Shown one piece after another: positions 18,624-29,069 of a stretch of 29,288 nucleotides of DNA; positions within the stretch are counted from its first letter, which is position 1, and each line of letters starts with the position of its first letter. A model generated the notes under the pieces. That model was not told the DNA's origin. It worked only from the letters and a program-made list of their open reading frames with translations, and searched no databases. The stretch is from positions 1-29,288 of the forward strand of contig JADGJA010000221.1 in NCBI GenBank assembly GCA_027596035.1, written 5' to 3'. This stretch comes from Thoreauomyces humboldtii. Its lineage: Eukaryota > Chytridiomycota > Chytridiomycetes > Spizellomycetales > Powellomycetaceae. The position numbers were made by a program, and so were the translations under genes.

Positions 18624-20861
18624 ATGGCAGCTCCCCATGTCATTGTTGTCGGCGGCGGTCTCGCCGGTCTCTCCGCTGCTCACACCATCCTCGAGCGAGG
18701 AGGCAATGTGATCCTGCTCGACAAAAACTCTTTCCTCGGAGGTAAAATGCCGTGTCGTTCGGCCCTGCGCACGGGCTCTCGAAATTGACTAGTCTCCTGG
18801 GCATGCAGGCAACTCCACCAAGGCCACGTCTGGTATCAACGGTGCTGGAACTGCCACCCAGCGAAGGCTGGGAGTGCCGGTAAGCTGTTTGTACGTTTGT
18901 TGCCCCATTCCTGTGAGCACCTGCTGATTTCTCTCGTGGTCCAGGACACAAGCGAGATCTTTTACGAGGATTCCGCAAAGTCCGCGCGCGACCTGATCAT
19001 TCCACCACTCACCAAGGTGCTGACGTTCGAATCCGGAGCGGCCGTCAACTGGATTCAGGACAAGTTTGAGGTAGGAAAGTCTGTTTTCCCACGCGCCTAC
19101 TTTTCCGCCCATTGGCTGACCCGTAACCGCATCCAGGTTGATCTTTCCCTCATCTCCCGACTCGGAGGTCACTCGCAGCCCCGGACGCACCGTGGAAAAG
19201 AGATGTTCCCGGGAATGACCATTACGTACGCGCTCATGGAGAAGCTTGAGGACTTTGCTACCGCCCATCCTACCCGCGCCAAGGTCATCAAGAAGGCCGA
19301 CGTCAAGAAGATTGTCAAGGAGAATGGCAAAGTAATCGGCGTCGAATACTTGCGCGGTGGAAAGACGTACAAGGAGGCTGGTCCAGTGATCATCGCCACT
19401 GGAGGTTACGCCGCTGACTTCACAGACACTTCCCTGCTCAAGAAATACCGGTTAGTGCGCTATGCTGTCAATCTTGTGGTCCTGGACTAACTGCGCTTGT
19501 CATCAGACCCGAGCTCTGCCACCTTCCCACCACTAACGGTGATCACTGCACTGGAGACGGCATCAAGCTCACCGAAAGCATCGGTGGGAACACTCTTCAC
19601 ATGGAGAAGGTTCAGGTCCACCCCACTGGCCTCGTGGACCCCAAGGAGCCCGACGCAAAGGTCAAGTTCTTGGCCGCTGAAGCCCTTCGTGGTGTTGGCG
19701 GTCTGCTCCTCAACGCTACAGGTCACCGGTTTGCCGACGAGCTCGGTCACCGTGATTATGTTACTGGCGAGATGTGGAAGAACAAGGGGCCTTTCCGCCT
19801 CATCCTCAACGGCAAGGGCGGCAAGGAGATCGAGTGGCACTGCAAGCATTACATGGGGCGTGGTCTCATGAAGCACTTCAAGGGTGCCGATGCGCTTGCC
19901 AAGGAGATGGGCATCAACGTCAAGACCCTGGAGGAAACCTTTACAAAGTACAACGAGATTGCCCGAACGAAGAAGGATCCTTTCGGCAAGAAGTTCTTCC
20001 ACAATGCGCCATTTGTTCCCGACGACGAATTCTGGGTCTCGGTTGTCACGCCCGTGCTTCACTTCACCATGGGAGGTATCCAGATCGACGAACACTCGAA
20101 CGTGCTCCAGGCCGACGGAAAGAACATGGACGGTCTTTTCGCCTGTGGTGAGGTCGCTGGCGGAGTGCACGGCGCCAACCGTCTGGGAGGAAGCTCCCTT
20201 CTCGGATGTGTAGTTTACGGCCGTGTTGCCGGCGCAACGTAAGTGTCCGAGGCTGTCGCCGGATACCACATAGAACAATGCTTACTTAAACCGCACCATT
20301 CTAGCGCTGCCAACTACCTGTTCAAGGAATTATCTTCGAACAACGCCTCCCGACGTATTGGAGGGATTGCCGGCCACCTTGGTGTGCCGCCCGTCACCAT
20401 TTCAGTCGGTGGACTCAACATCGCGCTGTCCTTCGACGGCCAAAACGGCAGCTCCTCCGGCGCGGTGGCAACGGACCCAACCGCTGCTGATCAGACCGAG
20501 GCTCGACCGACAGAGGCTAACGCGGGACCCGAGCCCAAGGCATCAACCCCGGAGCAAAAGGAGTACACGCTCGCTGATGTCGGCAAGCACACTACCGAAA
20601 AGGACTGCTGGGTAGTGGTAAATGGCCAGGTGTTGAACGCAACCAGCTTCCTGGACGATCACCCTGGTGGCAAGAAGGCCATCATGCTATACGCCGGAAG
20701 AGACGCGACGGAAGAATGTATGTTTGAAATGGCCCTTGACGTAGTACATCTCGTTCCTTGTTCTCACCGTGTGACCTTTCTCATCAGTCAACATGCTTCA
20801 CAAGCCCGAAGTCGTCGCCAAGTACGCACCCGAGATCATCATCGGCACTCTCAAGAAATGA
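18624..20861 (+). CDS. Soluble fumarate reductase (Osm1/Frd1-type flavoprotein) with C-terminal cytochrome b5 domain
   Basis: Seven exons (18624..18741, 18809..18879, 18945..19070, 19137..19450, 19507..20238, 20305..20717, 20788..20861) give 615 aa; introns are 56-70 bp. The N-terminus starts directly with a Rossmann FAD motif (VIVVGGGLAGLSAA), so no targeting peptide is seen and a cytosolic location is inferred. Active-site regions of the fumarate reductase family are present: GNSTKATSGINGA, VQVHPTGL, FADELGHRD, HFTMGG and ANRLGGSSLLGC. A linker rich in Ala, Thr and Glu (about 500-535) leads to a cytochrome b5 domain (about 540-615) with the haem motif HPGG (about 571) and the second haem histidine in LHKPEVV (about 596). 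Reaction: reduces fumarate to succinate using FADH2, re-oxidising reduced cofactors when oxygen is scarce. The b5 domain is expected to deliver electrons. Confidence 0.94.
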
Positions 20862-21080
20862 TCGTCAAGGGATTGAGAAGAAATGATCTGCCATGTACCC
20901 TGTCCTGCCCCATGAGAAGTGGCGTAGAAGAGAGGCACTTCTCCCTTACCCGTTTGCACATACAAGCCTTTTCGTTATTACAAGTCTTCCCCAAAAACTG
21001 AATTTATACCATCTAAAACATGATCCGACATGATCCGCAGGTGTCCGGACAAGATGGAGAAGTGCGAAGCCTCCGTTCCG
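20862..21080. other. Convergent 3' region
   Basis: A 219-bp gap between the stop codons of the fumarate reductase and PIG-L genes. It is AT-richer near 20975-21015. No gene or clear processing signal is seen. Confidence 0.35.
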
Positions 21081-22064
21081 TCACCGTACTCGCTCCAAAT
21101 CGTTCATCATCATGTACCTGCAGACGATCATGTAAAGGTGTCGGTCCCAGCTCATCTGGCTGGCGTGGCGACCGAAGGCGCGACGCGCGGCGAGGTAGTC
21201 TCCCCAGCTGGCGACGAAGAGCGCGCGATCGGGGTTCTCGGCGCCGCCCAGGATGAGGCGAGGGAGGAAGGGGAGGGCGGTGAGGGTGAGGTCGAGGAGG
21301 GACGAGTACTTTCGGGGAAGGTTGACCGAGGTCGACGCGTACACGGGCGGTGTCGTGTCGGGTTGGGTACGGACCAGGTGGGTCAGTCCTCTGAACACGG
21401 ATATGTGGTTGAGATGACCGGAAACGCCTCCGGAATCAAACGTGATGATCTAAAGACAGAGTGAGCGAGGAGAAAGGGGATGGACAAGGGCCATCCACCA
21501 ACGAAAAGAAACGCAAGAGCCACTCACCAGGTCGGCCTGAACCTTGGCGGCGTGTTCCTTGACGATGTCTGCGATCCTTTCCGAAGACCAGTATTCTTTG
21601 GGGTTGTCTTGCAGGTCGGGGACGTTGAGGACGGTGCACCTCTCCTCCCTCACGCCGAGCTCCTCGCAGGAGCCTCTGAGCTCGACCTTGCGGACGTCCC
21701 CGAGGCCGTAGTTGTTTCCGTTGCTCAGGACGAGGATGGCCGCATCCACGTCGTGCTTTGGAGCTGCGATGGTTCCCAGGACAGCTGGGGAGAAGAAGAG
21801 ACACTCGTCGTCGGGATGAGCCACGACGAGGAGGGGGTAGCGGGTGGTTCGGAAGGGGGTCGGTATGAGGGCGAGGGAGGTGGGTGTGGCGGCTCGAATG
21901 ATCAGAACCAGGAAGATGGGCGGAAGAATCGTGAGAAGCGTGAATGCGAGGCGATGCCGTGAGTGAAAGCGTATCGCGAGCAGGAGAAGGCGGTATAGAG
22001 GCCGGAGCGGACGAGGTACCCGGGAGGATGGGATGTGGAGCGGGGAGTAGCGAATGTCGGGCAT
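21081..22064 (-). CDS. GPI12: N-acetylglucosaminyl-phosphatidylinositol de-N-acetylase (PIG-L/GPI12)
   Basis: Two exons (22064..21528, 21449..21081) joined by a 78-bp intron with GTGAGT donor and TTTAG acceptor give 301 aa. It catalyses the second step of GPI-anchor synthesis, removing acetate from GlcNAc-PI on the cytoplasmic face of the ER. An N-terminal membrane helix lies at about 39-57 (LAFTLLTILPPIFLVLIIRA). The zinc/catalytic motif AHPDDE is at 82-87 and the second metal-binding motif GHLNH at 190-194 within TFDSGGVSGHLNHIS. Between them, SNGNNYGLGDVRKVEL matches the family's GNAxGLGxxRxxEL. Length and order fit the LmbE-like PIG-L family. The ATG at 22064 is the first in frame. The promoter is shared with the CPSF6-like gene. 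Confidence 0.93.
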
Positions 22065-22377
22065 GTCTACTCGCAATAGTGCTTTGCACAACCAAAAAGT
22101 AACCTTCCTTGATAACGTTGCCGAGGCTTTCTCTGGTCGTGGGATGCGAGATGATGTTCAACCTTCGTTATCTGCCCTTCGGATGCCGTACGCCGTATGC
22201 CTGTATGCAACTGGTGATGCCGAGACAGAAACCAAATACGGTAACGACCGTACGTGTCGTGCTGTCGAGGCAAGACTCGAGATTCGAGACTTGAAGAAAG
22301 CCATCACCTCCTGCCTCCTGCAAAGCCCTTACCGGTACTTCCTCCTAGAGATCTCCATCTCCAGCGGAAAAGTTGCT
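22065..22377. promoter_or_regulatory. Divergent promoter between GPI12 and the CPSF6-like gene
   Basis: A 313-bp interval between two outward-facing starts. Chance frames run through it but none shows a domain. No specific element is recognised. Confidence 0.45.
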
Positions 22378-25288
22378 ATGGACGATACATTCGACATCTA
22401 CGGGGACGATGCTGATTTCGGAACGGTTGCCAACGGCGCTGGTGTAAGATTGAGACAGGTGCCACCCTTCCACGGATCAGCTCCCAACTTACCGCGTTCG
22501 TGTAGGACGACGACGACTTCCTTTACGGGGACCTCTCTGGAAACGCCGACGAGCCCAAGGAAGAAGGTTCTGCGAAGGACAGCGGAAAGAAGGAGATCCA
22601 GCCTGATCTGAACCGTCGCTTGTCCACCGGGGATGACGTGGTCGATTATGGAGACGACGATCTGCCCACGCCATCTGCAGCAGACCCACCTGGCCCTACC
22701 CTGTCCGACAAGACCGAGAACGATGCCAGCACAGTCGTGCCCACATCGACTGCCCCAACTGCGGGCCTGCCTGCCCTGCCCTCGACCTTGCCTGCAAACC
22801 CCGGCATCACGCCCGGCGCCCTGGGCCACCCTGCTCGGCCCGCTTCCGATCCTATGCAATGGACGCCTTCGGGAGGACCGTCAACCAGCAGCGGAGGTAG
22901 CAAAGCTTTACTTGTAGAGGACCTCACCTGGGTGAGTCAGCAAACTTGTAGGAGCAGGAGAACGCAAGGCTCCCGGAAGCTGCAGGCGGCCCCGGTTTCG
23001 CAGCACCTATGTGAATCTGTTGCTCCTCGCGACGCAAGAACCCGTGAAAGAGGCGTGGCTAGCTAGCTAGCTGTTTATGTGCATGTTTCCTGATGAATGC
23101 TTTTCTTTCCTTCTTGATGTACTTCTAGTGGACTTCTGACGAAGATATCAAGCTAGCTCTTGTCGAGGCCGGGGTGCTCGATCACCTGATTCCTACCGAT
23201 CTGTCCTTTTCGGAACATCGCGTTAACGGCAAGTCCAAGGGCGCATGCTTCATTCCGTTCACGGATGCAGATGCCACAACCCGTGCAAAGGAGTTTTTCG
23301 AAACGATGTATGTACAAATACCCGCCACACCTATAGAAACACTGTGTCCATCCGAACCCCTTTTCGCGCTCTGGTCATCTAGAACTTTTCTAAGATACGA
23401 TTTTCCTCCTCTTTTTCGACCTCTCTTGTACAATTAGTGAGATTCATGGGCGCAAACCGACGGTGAAGATCCTTCCTCCCCACCAACAGTCGAATCCATT
23501 CCGCATCATGCCCAAAGATCAGCAAAAACACGATGGCAGCGGGATGGGTGCTAGCGCGTATAAACGTACGCCTACCCATCCTATCGGCCAGCCTCCTATT
23601 CCAGTACCCCAGCCACCCCAGCCGCCAGGCATGGTGGGCATGCCACCTATCCCATTGCCAGGGGGCATTCCGCTCCCCGTCGGCAGGGGTGCTACCCCGA
23701 TGCGCCCTGGAGTACCACTCGGACGCGGAGCAGGCCCTTACCCGCCCGGATACGGTCGGGGAGCTTACATGGGCGGGCCAGGCTACCCGGAAGCTGAATT
23801 CTACCCGCCTGCGCACATGATGGGTGGCGGAATGCCTGGTGGCTACCCGGACCAGCACGCTTTCAGGGGCGGATTCGGTAGAGGGCAGATGCGGGGCGGA
23901 TATGCCGGGGGACCCGGGGTGGGACGGGAAGGCTACCTTCCGTCTCCATACGATCGTCCCCCCTACGGAGGTGGCGGTCCAGAGGGACAGTTTTACGATG
24001 GCGCCGATTATGGTTACGATGGATACGGAGGTCCTGGCGGCTTTGGACGGGGCGGCGGACCGCCCAGAGGCGGCGGATTCGCACGGTATGGTGGACAACC
24101 TTATTCTCCATAACGATAGTGTCCAACTGCTCATCATTGTATTTCTTGCGCGATTTTTGCAGACCGTATCCACCGGGTGCTCGAGGGCCCCCAGCTGGAC
24201 CTCCTGGTCACGACTCCGGTCCCCCGCGCGGCCACCCCAACGGCTCCTCGCCTCCCCCGTCTCGATCGCATGAGCACGAACGTGACCTTGTGGATGGCCC
24301 TGGGAAAATCAAGACGGAACCCCGTAGCGGACCCGACGCTGACCAGCGCGTGAAGGAGGAGAACGACCGCCGTGATTCCCTTAATCAGGAAGACCAAAGA
24401 AGGATGGAGGCCCACACCCGTGCCAGAGAAGACGAACAGCGGTATCACGCCGAGCAACGGTACGGCGGCGGTCGCGGCCCACCTCCCGGTCCCCGTGACG
24501 ATCGACGTGATTTCGAACGGGAACGGGAACGGGAACGGGAAAGGGAACGAGAACGCGAGCGAGATCGTGATCGCGACCGCGAAAGGGACAGGTACCGACG
24601 TGCCGCTCCGGGAGCCGAGGTGATCATCAAGGAACGTGACGTCGGTCCACCGAAGGATGTCAGTGCCTCGGGTGGCACTCGAAGCCGCGACAGGAGCAGG
24701 GAGAGAAGCAGGAGGAGACGCGAGTCGGAGATCTCATCCTCGGCCGCCCCTCCTTCCGCCGTCGCCGTCGGCGAGACCCCTTCCAGAGGATCCGTCTCCG
24801 CATCGGCCGTCCCCGAGCCGTCCTCGTCCCGAGGTCGCACCCGCAGTCGCAGTCGCGGTCGCGGCGGGTCACCGACCATCAACCTCGCTTCGGCTGGCTC
24901 CAGCACCTCGGACCTCAAGGCTCCCCGCACGCCCCCGCTCTCCACCGACGAAGCGCCGGGCACCGAGCAACCGTCCCGCGACGCGTCCTCGTCACGATCC
25001 CGATCCCGCAGCACGAGCCGAGGGGGTCGTCACCCTCGCAAGCGCAAGTCCCGATCCCCCGGTAGTCCGTCGACCTCGGGTGCGGCGACGGGAGGCATCA
25101 CCGATCGACTGGGCGAACCCGTCGACAACGAGGAGGGCGGCAACAAGCGTCGCAGGAGCTCTCGGCACGGGAAGGGGAGCTCGAGCTCCCGGAGGCACAA
25201 GAGCTCGAGGTCGTCGAGGAGGAGCGAAGGAGGCGGAGACAGTGAGCGCAAGGACCGAGACCGAAGGGACCGCGATCGTCGACGATAG
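22378..25288 (+). CDS. CPSF6: CPSF6/CPSF7-like cleavage factor Im large subunit with RS-like tail
   Basis: Five exons (22378..22443, 22506..22931, 23129..23307, 23438..24085, 24163..25288) give 814 aa. The N-terminus MDDTFDIYGDDADF is acidic, as in CPSF6. The RRM (about 155-235) carries ALLVEDLTWWTSDEDI, RVNGKSKGACFI and EIHGRKPTV, which align with ALYIGNLTWWTTDEDL and ELHGQNPVV of human CPSF6. Next comes a Gly/Pro/Met/Tyr-rich stretch (about 240-450). The tail has Arg-Glu and Arg-Asp repeats (about 555-580) and RS-type clusters to the end, corresponding to the charged C-terminus that binds splicing and import factors. Role: with the 25-kDa subunit, CFIm binds UGUA upstream of poly(A) sites and guides 3'-end cleavage. 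Introns of 197 and 130 bp are the longest in the window; the last (77 bp) contains a stop if retained. Confidence 0.92.
23057..23070. repeat. Short CTAG/TAGC tandem tetranucleotide in intron
   Basis: A run of TAGC units lies inside the 197-bp intron of the CPSF6-like gene. It is a minor simple repeat of unknown relevance. Confidence 0.5.
24514..24596. repeat. Degenerate GAACGG hexanucleotide repeat coding for Glu-Arg dipeptides
   Basis: Near-perfect GAACGG units grade into GAACGA/GATCGT/GACCGC units and encode the alternating Glu-Arg then Asp-Arg block of the CPSF6-like tail. The near-identical first units suggest recent slippage or expansion. Confidence 0.75.
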
Positions 25289-25558
25289 TGTCGCACGCCT
25301 CTGGCCCTTGACGACCACCCATGAACTCTCTGTATCTGCGACAACGCCCGCCATACCTGCTCACTAACCTCACCCGATCCTTTGTACGAGCTCTCAATAT
25401 GCCCTGGCCTTTTCCCACAGTATTATAAAATTTCAGAATTTTCCCGGAGGACTGGCTCAGATCGAGATAAAAAACACATGTGAAACATTTTGTACAGAAG
25501 ATAAAAGGAAGAGGATCGCGTGCAGAGAGGGTATCATGATGCAAGGGCCAGCTTCTGG
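25289..25558. other. Convergent 3' region
   Basis: These 270 bp separate the stops of the CPSF6-like and CLN7-like genes. An AT-rich segment around 25420-25505 contains runs such as TTATAAAATTT and is the likely 3'-processing zone. No gene is seen. Confidence 0.4.
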
Positions 25559-27657
25559 CTACGGGGAGTCGTTGGTGTCCGTATCCCCGTCCATGTCATC
25601 GTCCGCGAGCAACGGGACCTCTGCCGAGGTGCCTATCCCCAAGTCACCTCTTTCCTGCTCTCCCTCGCCTAGAAGCAAGCTCTGCCTCTTCCTGACGATG
25701 CGGACGTACCGCTCAAAGGCGACGACGCCGGCCGCGCACCCGAGACACAGGACCACGTCCGTCCAGTTGACGGCGATGGCGGCGCCACGGGAGATGGACA
25801 CCAGGGCAGGGAAGATGATCCTCCCGAGACTCCCCGCGGTGGTGATCCAACCGATGAGGGATCCCTGGGGTCTCGCTCCGAGCATCTTCGAGAACATGGA
25901 CACGGTGAGGGTCTGGCAGATGGGGGATCCGATGGACCAGATGAGGGTCATGCCCGAGACGAACCCGACCCAGTTGAACGTCGTCCTGGCGGGTCGTGGG
26001 TCGGTGTTGACGGCGGTTCCGGCCACCACGGCCACGATACCAAGGATCAGGAGGTTGGGACCGGAGAGGATCCGCTTCTGGATGGGATCCACAAGGAGGA
26101 AGACGACGAGACCGGCGAGTCCGAGGACGAAGAAGAACTTTCCGCTCTCCTCGACGGCGTTGGGTATGTCGGTTCGGTAGTGCTCGTACATCTCGATCGC
26201 CAGTGTCTCCGTGACACCTATGACACCTCTCAGGACCAGGTTCAAAATGAAGAAGAGGATGAAACCAAAGTGGATGAGACGGGTCTCGGCCGACATAGCC
26301 GTAGCTGCGCTGGTTGTCGGCGAGGGAAGGACGACGGCAGGAACCGGCGCAATGGGATCTTTTTTCGGCATGAACCAGATGAGGACGGGAACCATGATCA
26401 TGTTGATGACGGTCAGAAGGACGGTGGGTAGCATGAGAGAGATGATATCAGTATGGGCTGGCTCCTCTTCGTCCCCAGGGAGTTCCAGTGTCATGTTTGG
26501 TGGAGAAGAGAAGGCAGATAAGGCGCCATCAGAAGGCGTGCTCAAGCCAGTAAAAGCGCCGTCAGAGGCTGTGACGGCATCGCGGATGTACATGACAATG
26601 GTGGCGAGAATAGGCGTCAGAGAGAATCCTGCGTACTGTGCCTACAGAAGCGATCCTCGCACGTGAGCATTCGAGCCTGCATGGGAACAATCTGCAAGAT
26701 AAAAACGTACCATCCCAGACCAAGCGATGGCTTTGGTCCTCTCCTCCGGGGGCACCGCGCTCGCCAGATACGCTCTGAATACCGCAATCGTTCCCGTCGA
26801 GAACCCACACGCTGTCCGAGTTCCGTAGAGCCACCATACGGGATTCGGTAGAGCGTACGCAAACGAATAAAGAAGGTTGGAAGCCGCAGCGAGAAGGCTG
26901 GCAAAGATCAGAACCTCCCGGGAGGAGCCTCGGCGGTCCGCCCACTCGCCGAACGGAACCGAGCAGACCAGACGTCCGACCGAGAAGAGAGAGATGAGGG
27001 TTCCATAGGTGGACTCGGTGCCGCCCGACAACCGCACATAGTCGAACCTGCAAGACCCAAAGGCATGAGCAGATGCTTCAGAGCACCCACGCGAAGAGTC
27101 GCTACTCACATGGTGGGTATGACGATGCCGCGGCTGGCTTCGGTGAAGAACAGGGCCAGAAGCACGACCACGTAGTCTGCCCTCGGCATGGTGAAGCGAG
27201 GCCTTCGCAGGTGCCACCACCGTGTCGATGCGGCCTTTGCCCTGGCCTCTTCGCTGTCATCCCTGCCCCCTATGCAGAGCGGTGGTCCGAGGTCCACGTG
27301 CGATACTGACGTCACGTAGGATGGCGGTTCCGAGAACGGAGAATCATCGCCAGCGGAATCAGCGTCCACGCCACTGTCAACGCCGATGTCATCCTTCTCA
27401 AAGGCCGCCTCGGCATGCGGTGGAACCTCGCTTCTCGAGGAGAGCAGGAATTCGTTCTCTCCTTCCTGGGCGTAAGAATATTCGAGGAGGGATTCCAGGG
27501 ATGACTGGTTGCGAACGTTGATGACGCCGGTCGCGGCCGATGCGGATCGGGAAAGGACCGAAGGAGGGGTGCCCTGGTGCGAAGCTCGCCTGGAGCGAGA
27601 GTCCTCGGTGGACTGCCTGGACAAGGGCATCGAAGGGGGTGCGGTGGAACGGGGCAT
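25559..27657 (-). CDS. Major facilitator superfamily transporter, CLN7/MFSD8-like
   Basis: Three exons (27657..27110, 27047..26711, 26641..25559) give 655 aa; introns are 62 and 69 bp. A cytoplasmic N-terminus of about 160 residues, Ser/Asp/Glu-rich, contains an acidic dileucine-type motif ENEFLL (67-72). It is followed by twelve-helix MFS architecture beginning YVVVLLALFFTEASRGIVIPTM. The MFS signature loop is VGRLVCSVPFGEWADRRG. Helix 4-5 motifs GTRTACGFSTGTIAVFRAYL and, late in the protein, FSKMLGARPQGSLIGWITTAGSLGRI match CLN7/MFSD8-type proteins. The loop after helix 6 holds acidic DEEEPAH. Family context: CLN7 is a lysosomal (vacuolar) membrane protein proposed to conduct chloride or export solutes; the substrate here is unknown. 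The start at 27657 is the first in-frame ATG after an in-frame segment that may be 5' UTR. Confidence 0.85.
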
Positions 27658-28050
27658 GGCGATGGTCGGGAGGCCCTGCAAGATGGAAATGCGAGAAATG
27701 CAAAGAAGACAGAAGCCTCAAGAACGACCCCTTCGTCCTCTCGTCGAATGGGATGCGTTGATGGAGTGTTGTGCGAGCGAGGTTTTGTGCTGCGAAGAAC
27801 GAAAAATGGGTGGTGGTGACGTCCTTATCGCTTGAAGTCAAAGGGAGACGAAGGGTTTCCATTTAGGGTTAACCTCGACGCACGTGCGATGGCGTCTGGC
27901 TGCGCACCCCCAAGGCTGCGCGCAGTCACTACCGATATCAGTGAACCCATACAGTATACAGTGAACATCACTCTCACGATGGTGTATCATGAGCCAAAAC
28001 TGCAGGCTGGTCATGTCCGCCGGCGCAGAGCGCTCAACGAACCGTGATGT
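27658..28050. other. Upstream region of the CLN7-like gene and 3' end of NTAQ1
   Basis: A 393-bp gap between two minus-strand genes. It should contain the CLN7-like promoter and 5' UTR. An ATG at 27862 opens another frame (METLRLPL...) that overlaps the transporter start out of frame; it could be a small upstream ORF or part of an unrecognised first exon. Confidence 0.4.
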
Positions 28051-29069
28051 TCAGTCGGTGCTCGAGTGGTTTCCTTCGAACCGCCTTCGGAAGCCGGCCA
28101 AGTCATGCACCTCCCCTAGGTACGGATCCTCATCTCCGAGCTCCATCCTGATGTACATGGGCAATCGGTGCTCGTGGGTCGCTGTGAGCTTATGCGCAGG
28201 ACCCCAGTACTCGGCCAGAGGATGCTCTGACGGCGGGTCGAGCGGGAGTCCGGTCAGATGGAGTGGCAGATGGGAAGCGATGGGAGGATAGGGAGGACGA
28301 GCGGGCGGTTCGCTCATGTGCCTTCTGTCGCTGGCAAAGAATGCAAGGTAGGTCTCGGAAGGAATCACCCGGAAACTCCTGAAGACCCAGTGTCGAGGTA
28401 CCATGTCAGCACGAGGTGGCCACACTGACCAAAAAACGAGGATCATTCGAACGCTCCTCAGACCTGGGCAAACGGGAGGATGGGAAGCTCTGATCGACGT
28501 AGGCCTGAAATGGGCTGGGCAATTCAAGGCGACTGTCCAGATCCCAGACGAGTGATCCCGCACCGTGCGCCCGAGTCAAGAGAAAGACGTGGTAGTCCTG
28601 GAAAACGTGCGCGTGTTGCAGATGGCTCAGGTAAGGTTTCCGAAGCCCGAGCCTGTTGTGCCTCGTCGACGACCTCTTACCCAGATCACCGCTCCGGTGG
28701 GATCGTTGCCGGATCTCTGCTCATGCATCTCGAACTTGCAAGGAAGAACCCTAGGGTTGGTGACCCTCGAAAGCCAAGGCAGAGTGTCCCTCTGTGTCTC
28801 TTCTCTCCCCGTCTCACCCAGCCGAGCTCGCTCGAGCAGAAGACGACCCATGCACCTTCGGGAGCGACTCTGGCGGTCTCTAGACTTTCTTTGAGCTCAA
28901 CGGTGGACGATCGACGGGATGCTGCTGCGGCGGCGGAAGCGGTGGAAGCCGAGGCTCGGTCTGGATCTCTGAGGAGACGACATAGGTTGTACACGTTCTC
29001 CTCGCAGTAGCAGCGGTTGTACAGTTGAGCATCCCATCGTGGTTCAGCGACCTCCTCCTGTTCGTTCAT
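28051..29069 (-). CDS. NTAQ1: Protein N-terminal glutamine amidohydrolase (NTAQ1)
   Basis: Four exons (29069..28818, 28734..28681, 28597..28474, 28424..28051) give 267 aa. The enzyme converts N-terminal Gln to Glu, which arginyl-transferase can then modify, so it feeds the Arg/N-degron pathway. The catalytic triad is complete: Cys22 in NRCYCEEN, His105 in IWDYHV (rebuilt across the third exon join) and Asp121 in VWDLDSRL, spaced like human C28, H81 and D97. Further matches are FRVIPSETYL, FFASDRRHM and EPPARPPYPPI, with a C-terminal GEVHDLAGFRRRF like the family's end. Residues about 40-65 contain an Ala/Ser-rich insert absent from human NTAQ1. The third intron is uncertain: the model uses a 49-bp intron with a GTTTGC donor; a GTCTGA donor at 28464 with an acceptor near 28374 is also in frame. 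Confidence 0.88.

Noticed and set aside
19487..20278. Long minus-strand frame (about 263 codons) opposite the fumarate reductase
   Set aside because: It lies entirely antisense to a well-supported exon and has no recognisable domain; codon bias of the sense strand keeps it open.
22064..22161. N-terminal extension of GPI12 through the overlapping upstream minus-strand frame
   Set aside because: The frame before the ATG at 22064 opens with a non-ATG codon, and the ATG at 22161 is in a different frame; the annotated start already includes the membrane anchor expected for PIG-L.
24445..25014. Arg/Ser-rich antisense frame opposite the CPSF6-like tail
   Set aside because: Shadow of the arginine and serine codons of the sense gene, with no independent support.
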